This document shows, piece after piece, positions 52,501 through 60,051 of a stretch of DNA of 64,000 bases (its first letter is position 1; every line of letters begins with the position of its first letter). The notes under the pieces are model-generated. The model ran no database searches. It was not told the origin of the DNA and worked only from the letters and a program-made list of their open reading frames with translations. The stretch lies in the NCBI GenBank assembly GCA_016710465.1, contig JADJVS010000016.1, positions 434,001 through 498,000 on the forward strand, given 5' to 3'. The position numbers and the translations under genes were made by a program. Source of the stretch: Sulfuritalea sp. (lineage in GTDB: Bacteria; Pseudomonadota; Gammaproteobacteria; Burkholderiales; Rhodocyclaceae).

Positions 52501-54269
52501 CGAACCACCCCCACCGTTCTGCGGTAGAAAATGTCCGCCTTCTCTGCCGTGCCGCTTTCCGGATCGAAATTCTCCAGAGAAAGCAGCAGTGGCAGGTCAG
52601 GATCGCCCTTGAAGGCCAGCTTATTGGCCTTGGCATGCAAATAGCCATGCCGTGCCACAAAGCCGTCATAGGCCATGTTGAGTGCCAGCCGGTAACTGCC
52701 CAACCGACTATCGTCCGCCGTGACATGCTGAACATGGAGTAGCCGGCGTGCTGCGTCCCGGATGGCCATCAAGCCGACAATGCGCTTGGCAACCGTTGCC
52801 GATACCGCCCCCTCAATGACCAGCAGTTCCTGCCCCTCCGAAACAGCCAGACGGCCATCCTCAGTGAAGCAGTACGCACCGGGTTTGACGAACTCAGGCG
52901 CTGCGACACGAATGTCCCGCTGCACCTGCGCCGACCGATCAGCCTTGCTGGTCAGACGTGGCACGTAGATCTCTTCGGGCAAACGGGCTATCCGATCGTG
53001 CAACGCCCCCTTCACATCGCCCTTAAAAATGGCTGCATTGGCGAGGCCATAGCCATTCGACTTCTGGCTCATGCGTCCGATCAGCATGTCCGGGTTCTGG
53101 ACATACCAGCTCGAGACGTACAGGCGGCGATGCCCGTCACAGAGGCTGTAAGGCGCTTCCACCACACTCAGCCAATCGTCTGCGGCCTTCTCGCCTGCTG
53201 CCAACTTCTGCAGGAAGACGATATCGGTCGTGACGTCGGTATTGGCCAGCGGTGAAAACGTCCCGGACGGCAAACGAATTGCACCGACCAGTCGTGCCTG
53301 CGACGCAATGTATCTCCGCGCCCGATCTTCCCATTTGTCCAGTGTTCCGGCCGACGTTATGAACGCCACCAGACCACCCGGACGGGTCACTTCCAGGGCT
53401 CGCCCGAAGAAGTAGTCATGGATCATAAAATCAGCGTACGGCACATTCCGATCGTCCGGCACCTGATAGTTCCCGAAGGGAACATTCGAGATCACCAGAT
53501 CGAACCAGTCCTTGGGTAGCCGTGCTTTTTCAAAACCGATCGGCAGTGTCTTAACACCGTGATGCCCGTACTGGCGCTGCAGGATGCGTGACGACAGACG
53601 GTCGATCTCGATGGCGGTGATTTCCGACGCTTCCGCCAGATCCTTCGGCATGGCACCGATGAAATACCCGATGCCGGCAGAAGGCTCCAGCACACGACCA
53701 CCCTGGAACCCCATGCGACGCACCGCCGCCCAGAGCGCTTCAATCACGAAGACTTCCGTGAAGTGGGCATTGACGACGCTTCCCTTAGCGCTTTCGTAGT
53801 CTCCGCCGAGAACATCCGGCAAGGACTCCGCTCTCGCCTTCCATGCCGGATCATCCTGATCCGGATTGAACGCTTTGGAAATGCCGCCCCACCCGGTGTA
53901 CCGGTTGAGGACCATGCGCTCATCCACTGTCGGCGGACGGTTTTCCGCATCGAGCATGGACAACAGTGCAACAGCGGCAAGGTTCGCATCAAACTTGGTG
54001 ACATCGCCTCGCAGCATTGAATGCACGGTGGCATCCAGGCTGGGCCACAACACTCGAGGTGGCCGTTGAGGTTGCGTTTCCCCGATCAATGCGGGAGACA
54101 CAAACTCGACGTCATCATTGCTCGCCGGTACGGTGATCTGTATCGGTGCCACCAAGGGGAATGCAATGATTTCCGCCGACGGAACGACGTGGGAAATCAT
54201 CGGAAGCGGATCATCCGGAGCGAACCCCGGCAGCCACATGGTGACTTCCGCCAGTTTCTTGAGTTTCAC
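49446..54269 (-). CDS. Giant N6-methylase/SF2 helicase fusion (mobile-element type)
   Basis: This protein has 1607 residues in the main frame. The N-terminal part is an N6-methylase-like domain (GGRVLEPSAGIGYFIGAMPK and the NPPF-like DLVISNVPFGNY). The C-terminal half is an SF2 helicase: LLAHVVGAGKTLTMICGG (motif I), FLFIDEAHYFKN (motif II), VFATGTPVSNSM (III) and DVEQREGRIIRQGN (VI). Such fusions are common on large plasmids and integrative elements and may protect or remodel incoming DNA. The GTG at 54269 has AGGAGAT upstream and sits in a structured leader. The last 16 or so residues before the stop at 49446 look out of frame; see the tail entry. Confidence 0.87.
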   Translation of the reverse strand: MKLKKLAEVTMWLPGFAPDDPLPMISHVVPSAEIIAFPLVAPIQITVPASNDDVEFVSPALIGETQPQRPPRVLWPSLDATVHSMLRGDVTKFDANLAAVALLSMLDAENRPPTVDERMVLNRYTGWGGISKAFNPDQDDPAWKARAESLPDVLGGDYESAKGSVVNAHFTEVFVIEALWAAVRRMGFQGGRVLEPSAGIGYFIGAMPKDLAEASEITAIEIDRLSSRILQRQYGHHGVKTLPIGFEKARLPKDWFDLVISNVPFGNYQVPDDRNVPYADFMIHDYFFGRALEVTRPGGLVAFITSAGTLDKWEDRARRYIASQARLVGAIRLPSGTFSPLANTDVTTDIVFLQKLAAGEKAADDWLSVVEAPYSLCDGHRRLYVSSWYVQNPDMLIGRMSQKSNGYGLANAAIFKGDVKGALHDRIARLPEEIYVPRLTSKADRSAQVQRDIRVAAPEFVKPGAYCFTEDGRLAVSEGQELLVIEGAVSATVAKRIVGLMAIRDAARRLLHVQHVTADDSRLGSYRLALNMAYDGFVARHGYLHAKANKLAFKGDPDLPLLLSLENFDPESGTAEKADIFYRRTVGVVRKVDRCESAEEALLVSLHERGRIDVPLMESLLGRERAQFLPDMADRGLIFLNPESALWETADAYLSGNVRRKLDMADVAGDDYARNVMALKAVIPADLGPGEIDARIGSTWIPSRDYAAFLDHLLECEGCMVEFSAEAGAWNIDVPWQGERSVASTQTYGTGRMTAGELFVVTLNQMVPTIRDRDPVTDRYFVNTEETIAAREKQQALKEAFRSWVFADPERCERLVRMYNDQFNAVRLREFDGSRLSLPGFSEVYNLHRHQKDAIWRIVSGGVNTLLAHVVGAGKTLTMICGGMELRRFGIAGKPCYVVPNHMLEQFAAEFLRAYPGANILMASKDDLVGDKRRTLLSRIATGDWDGVLITHASFERIKMSDDAMASFIKERVYEIECAIRASTTNKRGNRIVKELERAKKIWLARLEKLSAKSKKDDMLTFEELGIDFLFIDEAHYFKNLYRFTKMTRVAGLPNSNSERAFDMFVKTRHVMEKQGGCSGVVFATGTPVSNSMAEMWTMQRFLQPTTLRANHVAQFDTWAGNFGESVTALELSPDGGGYRMNTRFARFVNLPELMTMFREVADIRTAEMLKLPVPRFHLETVAAKPTLELKAFVATLVARAEAIRNGDVSPNEDNMLAVTNDGRKAALDMRLVDPSGQEAQDGKVSLCADRIYGIWRDTTAFRGTQAVFCDLSTPTDDGRFSVYHVVRAKLVEMGVPGTEIAFIHDYDSDTAKAELFKSVREGRIRVLLGSTLKMGVGTNIQTRLAALHHLDAPWRPADVEQREGRIIRQGNLNEEVRIIRYVTEASFDAYLWQTLETKARFIAQVMRGDTGMRSAEDVELAALSYAEVKALASGNPLVMEKAGIDADVAKLSLLKSQWDNQRWSNQRESATLPGQIEKIRQRIASIEADIGDRVDVRGVRFCMQIDGKQYVERSAAGEALVRFYIDAKARTRKIGNWKSAAGEIAVGQYAGFAVSVLIPTGASDGPCFLLKGRRAYAAHHSDNPQGMVRGDRERRQRSGRSVVRSA

Positions 54270-54333
54270 GTTTATCTCCTGAAAATGCCGGAGACACGTG
54301 TCCCCTTCCGGGGTGTGTCCCCGGAAGGGTTAA
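54270..54333 (-). promoter_or_regulatory. Structured leader of methylase/helicase gene (radC RNA motif-like)
   Basis: The first hairpin is a perfect 11-bp stem, CCCTTCCGGGG with CCCCGGAAGGG. The second pairs CACGT and GTCTCC with GGAGAT and ACGTG, covering both ribosome site and GTG start. Confidence 0.75.
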
Positions 54334-54404
54334 GAAATGCTTGATCGTCATGTGCCGTCGGTACGCGACCGACAGAGCCTGACGGATGCTGCTATAGCGG
54401 GGTG

Positions 54405-54980
54405 TTACGACTCACCCGGTCCTGCCACTTCGATCTTCCGCCACAAGGACTTGGATTCGCTGAGCCAGTGGTAACGTGCGAACGCCGAGAGATCGGCATC
54501 GTCATCGATCGACAGGATGAAACGCTCTATCCCGTCGCCATTGCCTTGGAGGGCAATGCCACTGCGGCTCGCTCGAAACTTCTCCAGGCACTCGGCATCG
54601 TAGCGATCGCGCATCTTGCGCACGTCGATATCAATACAGAGTGACAAGCGGAAGCCGCGACTCCGTGCATCGTCAAGGAACCATGCCTCGTCAACGACAC
54701 GGCGCATGCGCGCAATGTAGCTTTCTGGCTTGACCCACCGACCATGCGGCTTGAGCGAACCGCCCTCGCAGGCGGCCGAGAATTCCACGGCCCGCTGCAT
54801 CACTTCCCAGTGCATGCCAAACGCCATGCAGGACCAGGAACGCGGTCGTTTGCCGTCCCGGCTGTAAATGTTGTTGTCACCACCGAGCGATGCGAGGATG
54901 AAGTGATCCTCATACGCCGACTCGATGCGTTGCTTCGGGAGCCTCACGGCGACCCAGTCATACTCGATGCGATAAGACAT
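54405..54980 (-). CDS. Hypothetical mobile-element protein, 191 aa
   Basis: This soluble protein is rich in aromatic and charged residues (MSYRIEYDWVAVRLPKQRIE, WSCMAFGMHWEVMQRAVEFS, LSLCIDIDVRKMRDRYDAEC). I do not recognise a named family; similar genes accompany helicase-methylase genes on integrative elements, in my recollection. I chose the ATG at 54980, with GGAGG 6 bp upstream, over one at 55013. A structured leader precedes it. A stem GTCGGT-N5-ACCGAC at 54357-54373 lies beyond its stop. Confidence 0.72.
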   Translation of the reverse strand: MSYRIEYDWVAVRLPKQRIESAYEDHFILASLGGDNNIYSRDGKRPRSWSCMAFGMHWEVMQRAVEFSAACEGGSLKPHGRWVKPESYIARMRRVVDEAWFLDDARSRGFRLSLCIDIDVRKMRDRYDAECLEKFRASRSGIALQGNGDGIERFILSIDDDADLSAFARYHWLSESKSLWRKIEVAGPGES

Positions 54981-55045
54981 TGATGCCTCCAGAAATGAAT
55001 CCGGAGACACCACGCCCTGTCCGGGGTGGGTTCCCCGGATGGGTG
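54981..55045 (-). promoter_or_regulatory. Structured leader of 191-aa gene (radC RNA motif-like)
   Basis: The first hairpin pairs TCCGGGG with CCCCGGA. TGTCTCC then pairs with GGAGGCA at the ribosome site, with one G-U pair. Confidence 0.72.
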
Positions 55046-55067
55046 ATGGCCTGTTGGCCGAAATGGG

Positions 55068-55427
55068 TTACAACTGTTCCGCCTTGGCTTGCGAACACAG
55101 ATACAGCAGGCAGCTCGAATTGCGCGGACCCCACCAGCGATGCCAGCGGGCGTGCACTTTGGCTTTCTGCTCCACCGGCAGACTGAAATAGGTCGACCGT
55201 GCAATCCGCCACCATTTGGCGGTGAATTGCCGGCGCTCGACCTCAAAAACGTCTGCACGCTGCGCGCGGCGGGCCATGACTTCATCGACCGATGGCTGCA
55301 ACGCGGCGACCTGATCCGCAAACAGCGGCAAGGCCTCGCGTTCGGCCTTCTGCTTGCGCAGAACGGCAGATCGCTTTCTCGGGGTATCCCGAAATCCATC
55401 AAACCGGGGGTAGCGATCGAACATCAT
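55068..55427 (-). CDS. Hypothetical basic protein, 119 aa
   Basis: The protein is basic and Trp-rich (MMFDRYPRFDGFRDTPRKRS, RRQFTAKWWRIARSTYFSLP, ARWHRWWGP). No family is recognised. The start at 55427 overlaps the stop of a 21-codon leader frame (ATGA), with GGAGG provided by that frame's end. Its translation is therefore probably coupled to the small frame upstream. Net charge suggests nucleic acid binding, which is a guess. Confidence 0.62.
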   Translation of the reverse strand: MMFDRYPRFDGFRDTPRKRSAVLRKQKAEREALPLFADQVAALQPSVDEVMARRAQRADVFEVERRQFTAKWWRIARSTYFSLPVEQKAKVHARWHRWWGPRNSSCLLYLCSQAKAEQL

Positions 55428-55489
55428 CGCGGCCTCCATTCCGCACGAATCGCTTCACGCGGGTCGAACGCAAAATACTTCTTCATCAT
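55424..55489 (-). CDS. Possible 21-residue leader peptide
   Basis: The frame reads MMKKYFAFDPREAIRAEWRP plus Arg and stops inside the next start (ATGA). A GGAGG sits directly before its ATGATG and is the one buried in the structured leader. It may serve to couple the radC-type leader to the 119-residue gene, or be a real micropeptide. Confidence 0.5.
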   Translation of the reverse strand: MMKKYFAFDPREAIRAEWRPR

Positions 55490-55550
55490 GCCTCCAGAAA
55501 TTCGGGAGGCACGTTCCCCCACGTGGGGTTGGTTGCCCCCACAGGGTTAA
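55490..55550 (-). promoter_or_regulatory. Structured leader before the 21-codon frame (radC RNA motif-like)
   Basis: The first hairpin pairs GTGGGG with CCCCAC. The second pairs TGCCTCC with GGAGGCA, immediately before ATGATG. Confidence 0.75.
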
Positions 55551-55555
55551 GAAAA

Positions 55556-55701
55556 TGCTGTTTGTTTCCGGCGGCCAGCTACCGCCTTTCTGTCGTTCTC
55601 ATATGAGAACCACCGAAATCCGCTTTCCACAGCGGGCTCGCATCACATAGAACGGAACCCGTTCTGGAAAGCCCGGCACACGATGTTGCGTGTGCGCCGG
55701 G
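55556..55701 (-). repeat. Long leader/terminator repeat, copy 2 (with 48929-49079)
   Basis: It shows the same ordered blocks as copy 1. It contains the ThiF-gene terminator stem (55672-55701): CCCGGCGCACACG and CGTGTGCCGGG around a short loop on the - strand, followed by CTTTCC. Confidence 0.68.
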
Positions 55702-55716
55702 AGGAAAGCCCTGCCA

Positions 55717-56520
55717 TCAACCACCTTTGCCCCGACGCTTGCGACTGCGCTTGGGTTTTGGGTAGCCAAACCGGGCCCATGCTTCGGGATCGACGGGAAG
55801 CGGTGTCGTCCGGGCATTTTTTAGATTGACGAAGACGCCGTGATAGCCAATCTGTCCGTAGCGAAACAACTCCCACAGCAGATTCAGGGCATACAGCGAC
55901 ACGCCACGATTCACGAACAGCGACTGCTTTTCCAGGGCATCGGCGAGCGAACAGGATGGTGTGTCATCGTCGGCTTCCTGCGACGCATCCGCGATCTCCG
56001 GGAGAAGATCAACAGCGTGAGGAAGACGCTCCGCGTTAGGTTTGGCCCAACGTGCCGGCACTTGGCCAAGAACAACCTGTCCATCATGCAAACGGTTGCC
56101 CAGATCGAGCCAATACCCGCCGCCGCCATGTGCCACGGAATCCAGAATCGCTCTTCTGGCCAATCGATTGTCCACGCAGCCGATAGCAAGATCAGTGCGC
56201 AAACTTTCGCTGGCATTCAAGCGCCGGACATCCGCCTTCCAGCCGGTACCCATCGCCATGTTGATACGATTGACGAGTACCGAAGCCTTCGGCAGACCCA
56301 CATCGGACGGATAGAACATCTGCCGCCCAACATTGGCTTCCGAAACCTGGTCGCTATCGATCACGGTTACATCCAGTCCACCGGGATGCCCCAGGGCAAT
56401 CATGGCCGTATGCAATTGCGCCAGCCCCATCAGCATTTGCGAGCCTGTTCCGCCCGCACCAATCACCGACACACGAACTTCTCGCGTGAGAAGCTCAGCA
56501 GAAAGTTGATGGATAGCCAT
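55717..56520 (-). CDS. PRTRC system ThiF-family (E1-like) protein
   Basis: This 267-residue E1-like adenylyltransferase has the nucleotide loop VSVIGAGGTGSQMLMGLAQL, the VTVIDSDQVSEANVGRQ strand and the ADVRRLNASESLRTDLAIGC segment with DNRLARRAIL. ThiF is one of the two names behind PRTRC (ParB-related, ThiF-related cassette). The ATG at 56520 has AGGAGGG upstream and overlaps the end of the protein A gene by 26 bp. No typical E1 cysteine is obvious, so it may only adenylate, or use a partner cysteine. Cassette function is unknown. Confidence 0.87.
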   Translation of the reverse strand: MAIHQLSAELLTREVRVSVIGAGGTGSQMLMGLAQLHTAMIALGHPGGLDVTVIDSDQVSEANVGRQMFYPSDVGLPKASVLVNRINMAMGTGWKADVRRLNASESLRTDLAIGCVDNRLARRAILDSVAHGGGGYWLDLGNRLHDGQVVLGQVPARWAKPNAERLPHAVDLLPEIADASQEADDDTPSCSLADALEKQSLFVNRGVSLYALNLLWELFRYGQIGYHGVFVNLKNARTTPLPVDPEAWARFGYPKPKRSRKRRGKGG

Positions 56521-57148
56521 CGCACCCTCCTATGTATCCTGTCAGGCCCGTCGAATCGAATGCCAAGGGCAGAAACAGGCCATTGGCGCACAAACGAAAG
56601 GCTGTCGAACACTGACCCCGATCGCAATTGCCAAGAACGCCGGCAATCTTGAATTCGCCACGGTCATCACGATCATCCTCGGTAGAAAAGAACGCCGATA
56701 AATGCCCATGAGAGTGCAGATCGACGACCAGATGCTCATCGTCACCGAGCACCGGACGCGTGTAACGCACATGACTGCATCCCGACGACACTTCACCCAA
56801 AAAGACCAACCGCATTTCGCTGGTTGTCGCGCTCCACACGATCCAGCCGACGCATTCTTGAGGACACCGATCAACGGCATACCGGTAGAAGTCGACGACC
56901 AGGCTTCGTGGAATCGTGCCAAAGGACAGGGATAGCTCCCTGCCCACGCACCCATAAGGCATTGGAACCGCCTTCTGGCGCACCAGGGGAACACGCAGGT
57001 ACAGCCAGGGACGCCGAGCTTCGAGCCACAGTCCGTCGCCGGTCACCAGAAATCGGTGACCGTTCTCGGTCAGTGGCGTGAAGCCGCCATAGCGCGGTAC
57101 CGTAACGACCGGCGCCGACTGCTGCAAGGCAATGTCTCTCGCGTCCAT
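56495..57148 (-). CDS. PRTRC system protein A (JAB/JAMM domain)
   Basis: This 217-residue protein has a JAMM metal-site motif, VVDLHSHGHLSAFFSTEDD, fitting HxH-x7-SxxD. JAMM peptidases remove ubiquitin-like tags. It begins directly after the protein B stop (TGAATG) with GGAGG upstream, and overlaps ThiF at its end. A JAB peptidase beside an E1-like protein and a candidate modifier (protein C) gives the cassette a ubiquitin-like flavour, noted in comparative genomics. Confidence 0.85.
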   Translation of the reverse strand: MDARDIALQQSAPVVTVPRYGGFTPLTENGHRFLVTGDGLWLEARRPWLYLRVPLVRQKAVPMPYGCVGRELSLSFGTIPRSLVVDFYRYAVDRCPQECVGWIVWSATTSEMRLVFLGEVSSGCSHVRYTRPVLGDDEHLVVDLHSHGHLSAFFSTEDDRDDRGEFKIAGVLGNCDRGQCSTAFRLCANGLFLPLAFDSTGLTGYIGGCDGYPSTFC

Positions 57149-57886
57149 TCAGGCCTCCGCTTCCAAGACTGCGGTCTCGAAGGCTTCCCGCAACGTCCAT
57201 CCCGTCGAAACGAGCGAGCGTGTCGGAAAACGTGAGAAACGACCGTCCAGCAAATCCCGCCACAAGGCAAACGGACCGGCCCGGTAACGGGTCAGCCCTT
57301 TTGGGGTATGGATGTTCGGGTGCGTGAAATACGACCGGAAGAAGGCTTCCTCCCAGGCTTCGCTGCTATGCACCTGATCACCTTTCGGCAACCGGGCACT
57401 CCCCACGCAGACCGTCCCCGTGTTCCAGACATTGAAGAACGGTGCGATGAACAGTGGCGTGTCACCCTCAGGACGTTGCCGTCCCTTGTAGGCAAACACC
57501 TTCCATGCCCTGGTGGTCACAACAAAGACCAGACCCGGACATGGCACACGACCCGTGCGCGCTCCCAGTTCCTTGCAGTCGAACCAGACCTGCCGTGCTT
57601 GGGGCTTGCTGTACCAGACGAAAAATCCCGATCCTTCCGCGAGGACATGCGCCGGCTTGAGTGCCGGGCGCAGCAGCGTTTCAGGGTCGAGGACTCGTAT
57701 CAGCGCGAGCAAACCGGATTTACTGGCCGGAACACCTGCCTGAATGATCGGTCGATCCTCGCCATCGGTCTTGACGTCATGCACCGAGACGAATGCCGGC
57801 TTGCGACTGGCATCCTGATAGACCAGAACGGCATTGGTCAGCCGGTACGACTGATTACTTGAAAACGTACTGACATTGATCGCCAT
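57149..57886 (-). CDS. PRTRC system protein B
   Basis: The 245-residue protein includes LTNAVLVYQDASRKPAFVSV, VWYSKPQARQVWFDCKELGA, PCPGLVFVVTTRAWKVFAYK and FFNVWNTGTVCVGSARLPKG, which I recognise as PRTRC protein B. Members have been suggested to be E2-like, with a cysteine in the VWNTGTVCVG region as the candidate site. The ATG at 57886 has AAGGAGGT upstream; a longer in-frame start at 57964 lies inside the structured leader. Protein A follows at once. Confidence 0.82.
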   Translation of the reverse strand: MAINVSTFSSNQSYRLTNAVLVYQDASRKPAFVSVHDVKTDGEDRPIIQAGVPASKSGLLALIRVLDPETLLRPALKPAHVLAEGSGFFVWYSKPQARQVWFDCKELGARTGRVPCPGLVFVVTTRAWKVFAYKGRQRPEGDTPLFIAPFFNVWNTGTVCVGSARLPKGDQVHSSEAWEEAFFRSYFTHPNIHTPKGLTRYRAGPFALWRDLLDGRFSRFPTRSLVSTGWTLREAFETAVLEAEA

Positions 57887-57957
57887 CGCGACCTCCTTTG
57901 AAAAATTGCGGAGGCGTGCCCTGCCCTTGCGGGCGTGACAGCACCCCCGCAGGGTTA
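57887..57957 (-). promoter_or_regulatory. Structured leader of PRTRC B (radC RNA motif-like)
   Basis: The first hairpin pairs GCGGG with CCCGC within an outer CCCTGC/GCAGGG stem. CGCCTCC can then pair with the GGAGG of the ribosome site across an AU-rich loop. Confidence 0.7.
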
Positions 57958-57964
57958 GAAACAC

Positions 57965-59041
57965 TCACATCGGTTCGGCGATCTGGGTGATCAGCCGATC
58001 CAGTGATGACAACAACTGCAATCCCAGCCCGGTCTTTTGCAGCCAGACGGTGAATCCCTCGGGATGGAGAGGTACTGCCTGTGCCCCGTAGAGATCGGTA
58101 TAGCCATCGCTGGCACAGTTCGCGTATTCGATAAAGTCATCGAACACACGATCTACGGGATCGTCCGCATCCCACTTCAGGTAGGCCCCGAAATAGACGC
58201 TTTCGACCTCCAGCCCGTCCAATCCGGGTAACTGGCCTCCGTCTGCTACCAACTGCTCAATGTCGAGCAGCGTTCTTGCAACGACAGCCAGATCCCCTTC
58301 TGCATCGGTCAATTCAGACAAGGCAAACTCATCCAGTACCGGCTTCGGGTGAAGAACCCATGAAGGAAAATGTCCGTCGTACCAGTCCGGGGAAATGGAT
58401 TCCGCCATGTCCTCGGCCGTCATGCCCATCGACGTCATTTCCTCCAGCCAATCCGCCTGGTCGCTGCTGCCTTGCCAGTGGATGTACTCGCATAAATCCC
58501 GCGCTGACTCAGGCATCAGGACATAGAGCGTGCGGCCCGATGCCCGGTGCAGCCAGTACAGAGCCGTCTCGCCCAAACCAGGGCATGCGGCCTCGATCCG
58601 GGTCAGTCGCTCCTTCATGGACAACCAGGTCACCTGTTCCGACTGAAGCGCCCAATACCAGTGGTCTTCGCTTTCTTCGGCATCCGGAAACAGCGCTCCA
58701 TAACTGAGTGCTGCTGGACTGGCGGCGACCGCCACATCGAAGGAATAATGCTGCAACGTCCCGACCTGGCGATTGACCCAGTCCTGCAATGCCTGCTGAA
58801 CCAGGGAAGGCGGCAAACCGGCTACCTCTTCGTGAAGCTCGCCAATTTCGAGCCAGCGCAGGGCCAGCAATGACCAGCGACGCACATCCAGACACGGATC
58901 AAGATTGACCGTCAGCGCACTGCCAAAGCGCGGCAGGCTTAGAGGATCAGGGCTTGGACGGAAGCGGCCACCTGACAGCGTTCGCCGGGGGCTACAGTCC
59001 CTTGGGACCGCTGCACCAAGCGTTGCAAGGCTTGTACGCAT
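57965..59041 (-). CDS. PRTRC system protein F
   Basis: This 358-residue acidic protein starts MRTSLATLGAAVPRDCSPRR and contains FGSALTVNLDPCLDVRRWSL, LPPSLVQQALQDWVNRQVGT, a WHQG-like CEYIHWQGSSDQADWLEEM and YFGAYLKWDADDPVDRVFDD. I recognise it as PRTRC protein F by order and content. The only in-frame ATG overlaps the upstream 70-residue frame by 103 bp, which is unusual, so the true start may be a later non-ATG codon near the PLSLPRFGSAL segment. Function unknown. Confidence 0.78.
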   Translation of the reverse strand: MRTSLATLGAAVPRDCSPRRTLSGGRFRPSPDPLSLPRFGSALTVNLDPCLDVRRWSLLALRWLEIGELHEEVAGLPPSLVQQALQDWVNRQVGTLQHYSFDVAVAASPAALSYGALFPDAEESEDHWYWALQSEQVTWLSMKERLTRIEAACPGLGETALYWLHRASGRTLYVLMPESARDLCEYIHWQGSSDQADWLEEMTSMGMTAEDMAESISPDWYDGHFPSWVLHPKPVLDEFALSELTDAEGDLAVVARTLLDIEQLVADGGQLPGLDGLEVESVYFGAYLKWDADDPVDRVFDDFIEYANCASDGYTDLYGAQAVPLHPEGFTVWLQKTGLGLQLLSSLDRLITQIAEPM

Positions 59042-59151
59042 CGTTTCATCTCCTCGTGATCGAAAGCAGGAATCCCTGTCGGGATCCCCGCTTCAAAGTG
59101 CGAGAAGTCGCCATTGGCCGCGGCGTGTAGCCGGTCCTTGAGCGACACCAT
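58939..59151 (-). CDS. Small hypothetical protein between PRTRC C and F, 70 aa
   Basis: It begins MVSLKDRLHAAANGDFSHFE and contains an amphipathic EEMKRCVQALQRLVQRSQ helix. It starts 3 bp after the protein C stop, without a strong ribosome site. It overlaps the start of protein F in another frame. I do not know a family. Coupled translation with protein C is plausible; it could also be partly shadow. Confidence 0.5.
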   Translation of the reverse strand: MVSLKDRLHAAANGDFSHFEAGIPTGIPAFDHEEMKRCVQALQRLVQRSQGTVAPGERCQVAASVQALIL

Positions 59152-59154
59152 GGC

Positions 59155-59541
59155 CTAGCTCCGCCGAATCAATGGCAGGAGCCAGCGATCGATCAACCCG
59201 ATCCAACGCCGTAGGGCACTGGTCAGATAATCGGCCGTCGAGGTTCCGACCACGGTCGGTTCGACATAGGTCAGCCCGTCGTCCCGGCGCCGCACCACGA
59301 CCCGGGAGGTTCGTGGTGAATTGACCGAGACAGCGCCCTTGGTTCCGACGGCACGTCGGAAGGTATAAACAAGACGTTCCCCCTTCTGCTCGGGCCCCTC
59401 GATGGAGGCCGTCGTGATCTCCGGGTAAGTCGCGGAATAGACATCCCGCACCTGCTCCGGGGACAACTCGCATCCGGGATCGGGCAAGGCAATGCCGTTG
59501 TAGGCAAATGCACGCAACAGCTTCTGAACGGTAATGGTCAT
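59155..59541 (-). CDS. PRTRC system protein C, C-terminally extended
   Basis: The first 70 residues match PRTRC protein C: VQKLLRAFAYNGIALPDPGC, ELSPEQVRDVYSATYPEITT, then EGPEQKGERLVYTFRRAVGT. Such proteins have been likened to ubiquitin-like folds. Usual members are about 70 residues in my recollection, but this one has 128, with an extra basic tail (SRVVVRRRDDGLTYVEPTVV and on). The ATG at 59541 has GAGGAGG upstream and lies 10 bp after the protein E stop. Confidence 0.82.
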   Translation of the reverse strand: MTITVQKLLRAFAYNGIALPDPGCELSPEQVRDVYSATYPEITTASIEGPEQKGERLVYTFRRAVGTKGAVSVNSPRTSRVVVRRRDDGLTYVEPTVVGTSTADYLTSALRRWIGLIDRWLLPLIRRS

Positions 59542-59551
59542 GACCGCCTCC

Positions 59552-59968
59552 TCATGCGAAAAGGTTGTCTTCAACTGCGGCACCCACAACATCGGGCGTC
59601 TCGGTCGCTTCGCCATCATCGTCCTCGGCCACTGGCATCACCTTCGCCGGCGCTCCCTTCCTGATCGCGCCCTCCGCCTTCTTGCTGGCGTCTTTCTTCG
59701 CCGCCTCAAGAATGTTTCGGGTCGCTTCCAGTTGCTCCGCCAAAGATTGATGCTCTTCGGCATAGCTTCGGAGCAGGCCGGCGAACTGCGCATCCAGCTC
59801 TTCTGCCGATCCGGTCAGGACCAGCGGGATCGCCAATGCTTCTGCATCCTTGGCCTCCTTGGGTGTGGGTCTTACCGTGACGGTAATAGTCCCTTCCCGA
59901 CCAGACGACAAGGTGACTGCCAGCGCGGCGCAGCCTTCCAACAACGATTTGAGTTCCTGAAAAAACAT
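59552..59968 (-). CDS. PRTRC system protein E
   Basis: This 138-residue protein starts MFFQELKSLLEGCAALAVTL and has ALAIPLVLTGSAEELDAQFA, then a charged coiled-coil-like stretch and an acidic C-tail (AEDDDGEATETPDVV). It matches PRTRC protein E. The ATG at 59968 lies behind GGAGGTACCACC in a structured leader. It forms a block with C, F, B, A and ThiF. Function unknown. Confidence 0.82.
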   Translation of the reverse strand: MFFQELKSLLEGCAALAVTLSSGREGTITVTVRPTPKEAKDAEALAIPLVLTGSAEELDAQFAGLLRSYAEEHQSLAEQLEATRNILEAAKKDASKKAEGAIRKGAPAKVMPVAEDDDGEATETPDVVGAAVEDNLFA

Positions 59969-60040
59969 GGTGGTACCTCCAATAGAAAATGCAGGCGCAC
60001 CACGCCCCTTGCGGGGAACGTGGTCCCCGCAGTGGGTTAA
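59969..60040 (-). promoter_or_regulatory. Structured leader of PRTRC E (radC RNA motif-like)
   Basis: The first hairpin pairs TGCGGGG with CCCCGCA. The second pairs GTGGT and CCT with AGG and ACCAC, covering the GGAGG and the bases up to the ATG. Confidence 0.72.
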
Positions 60041-60051
60041 GTGAATCAGGC

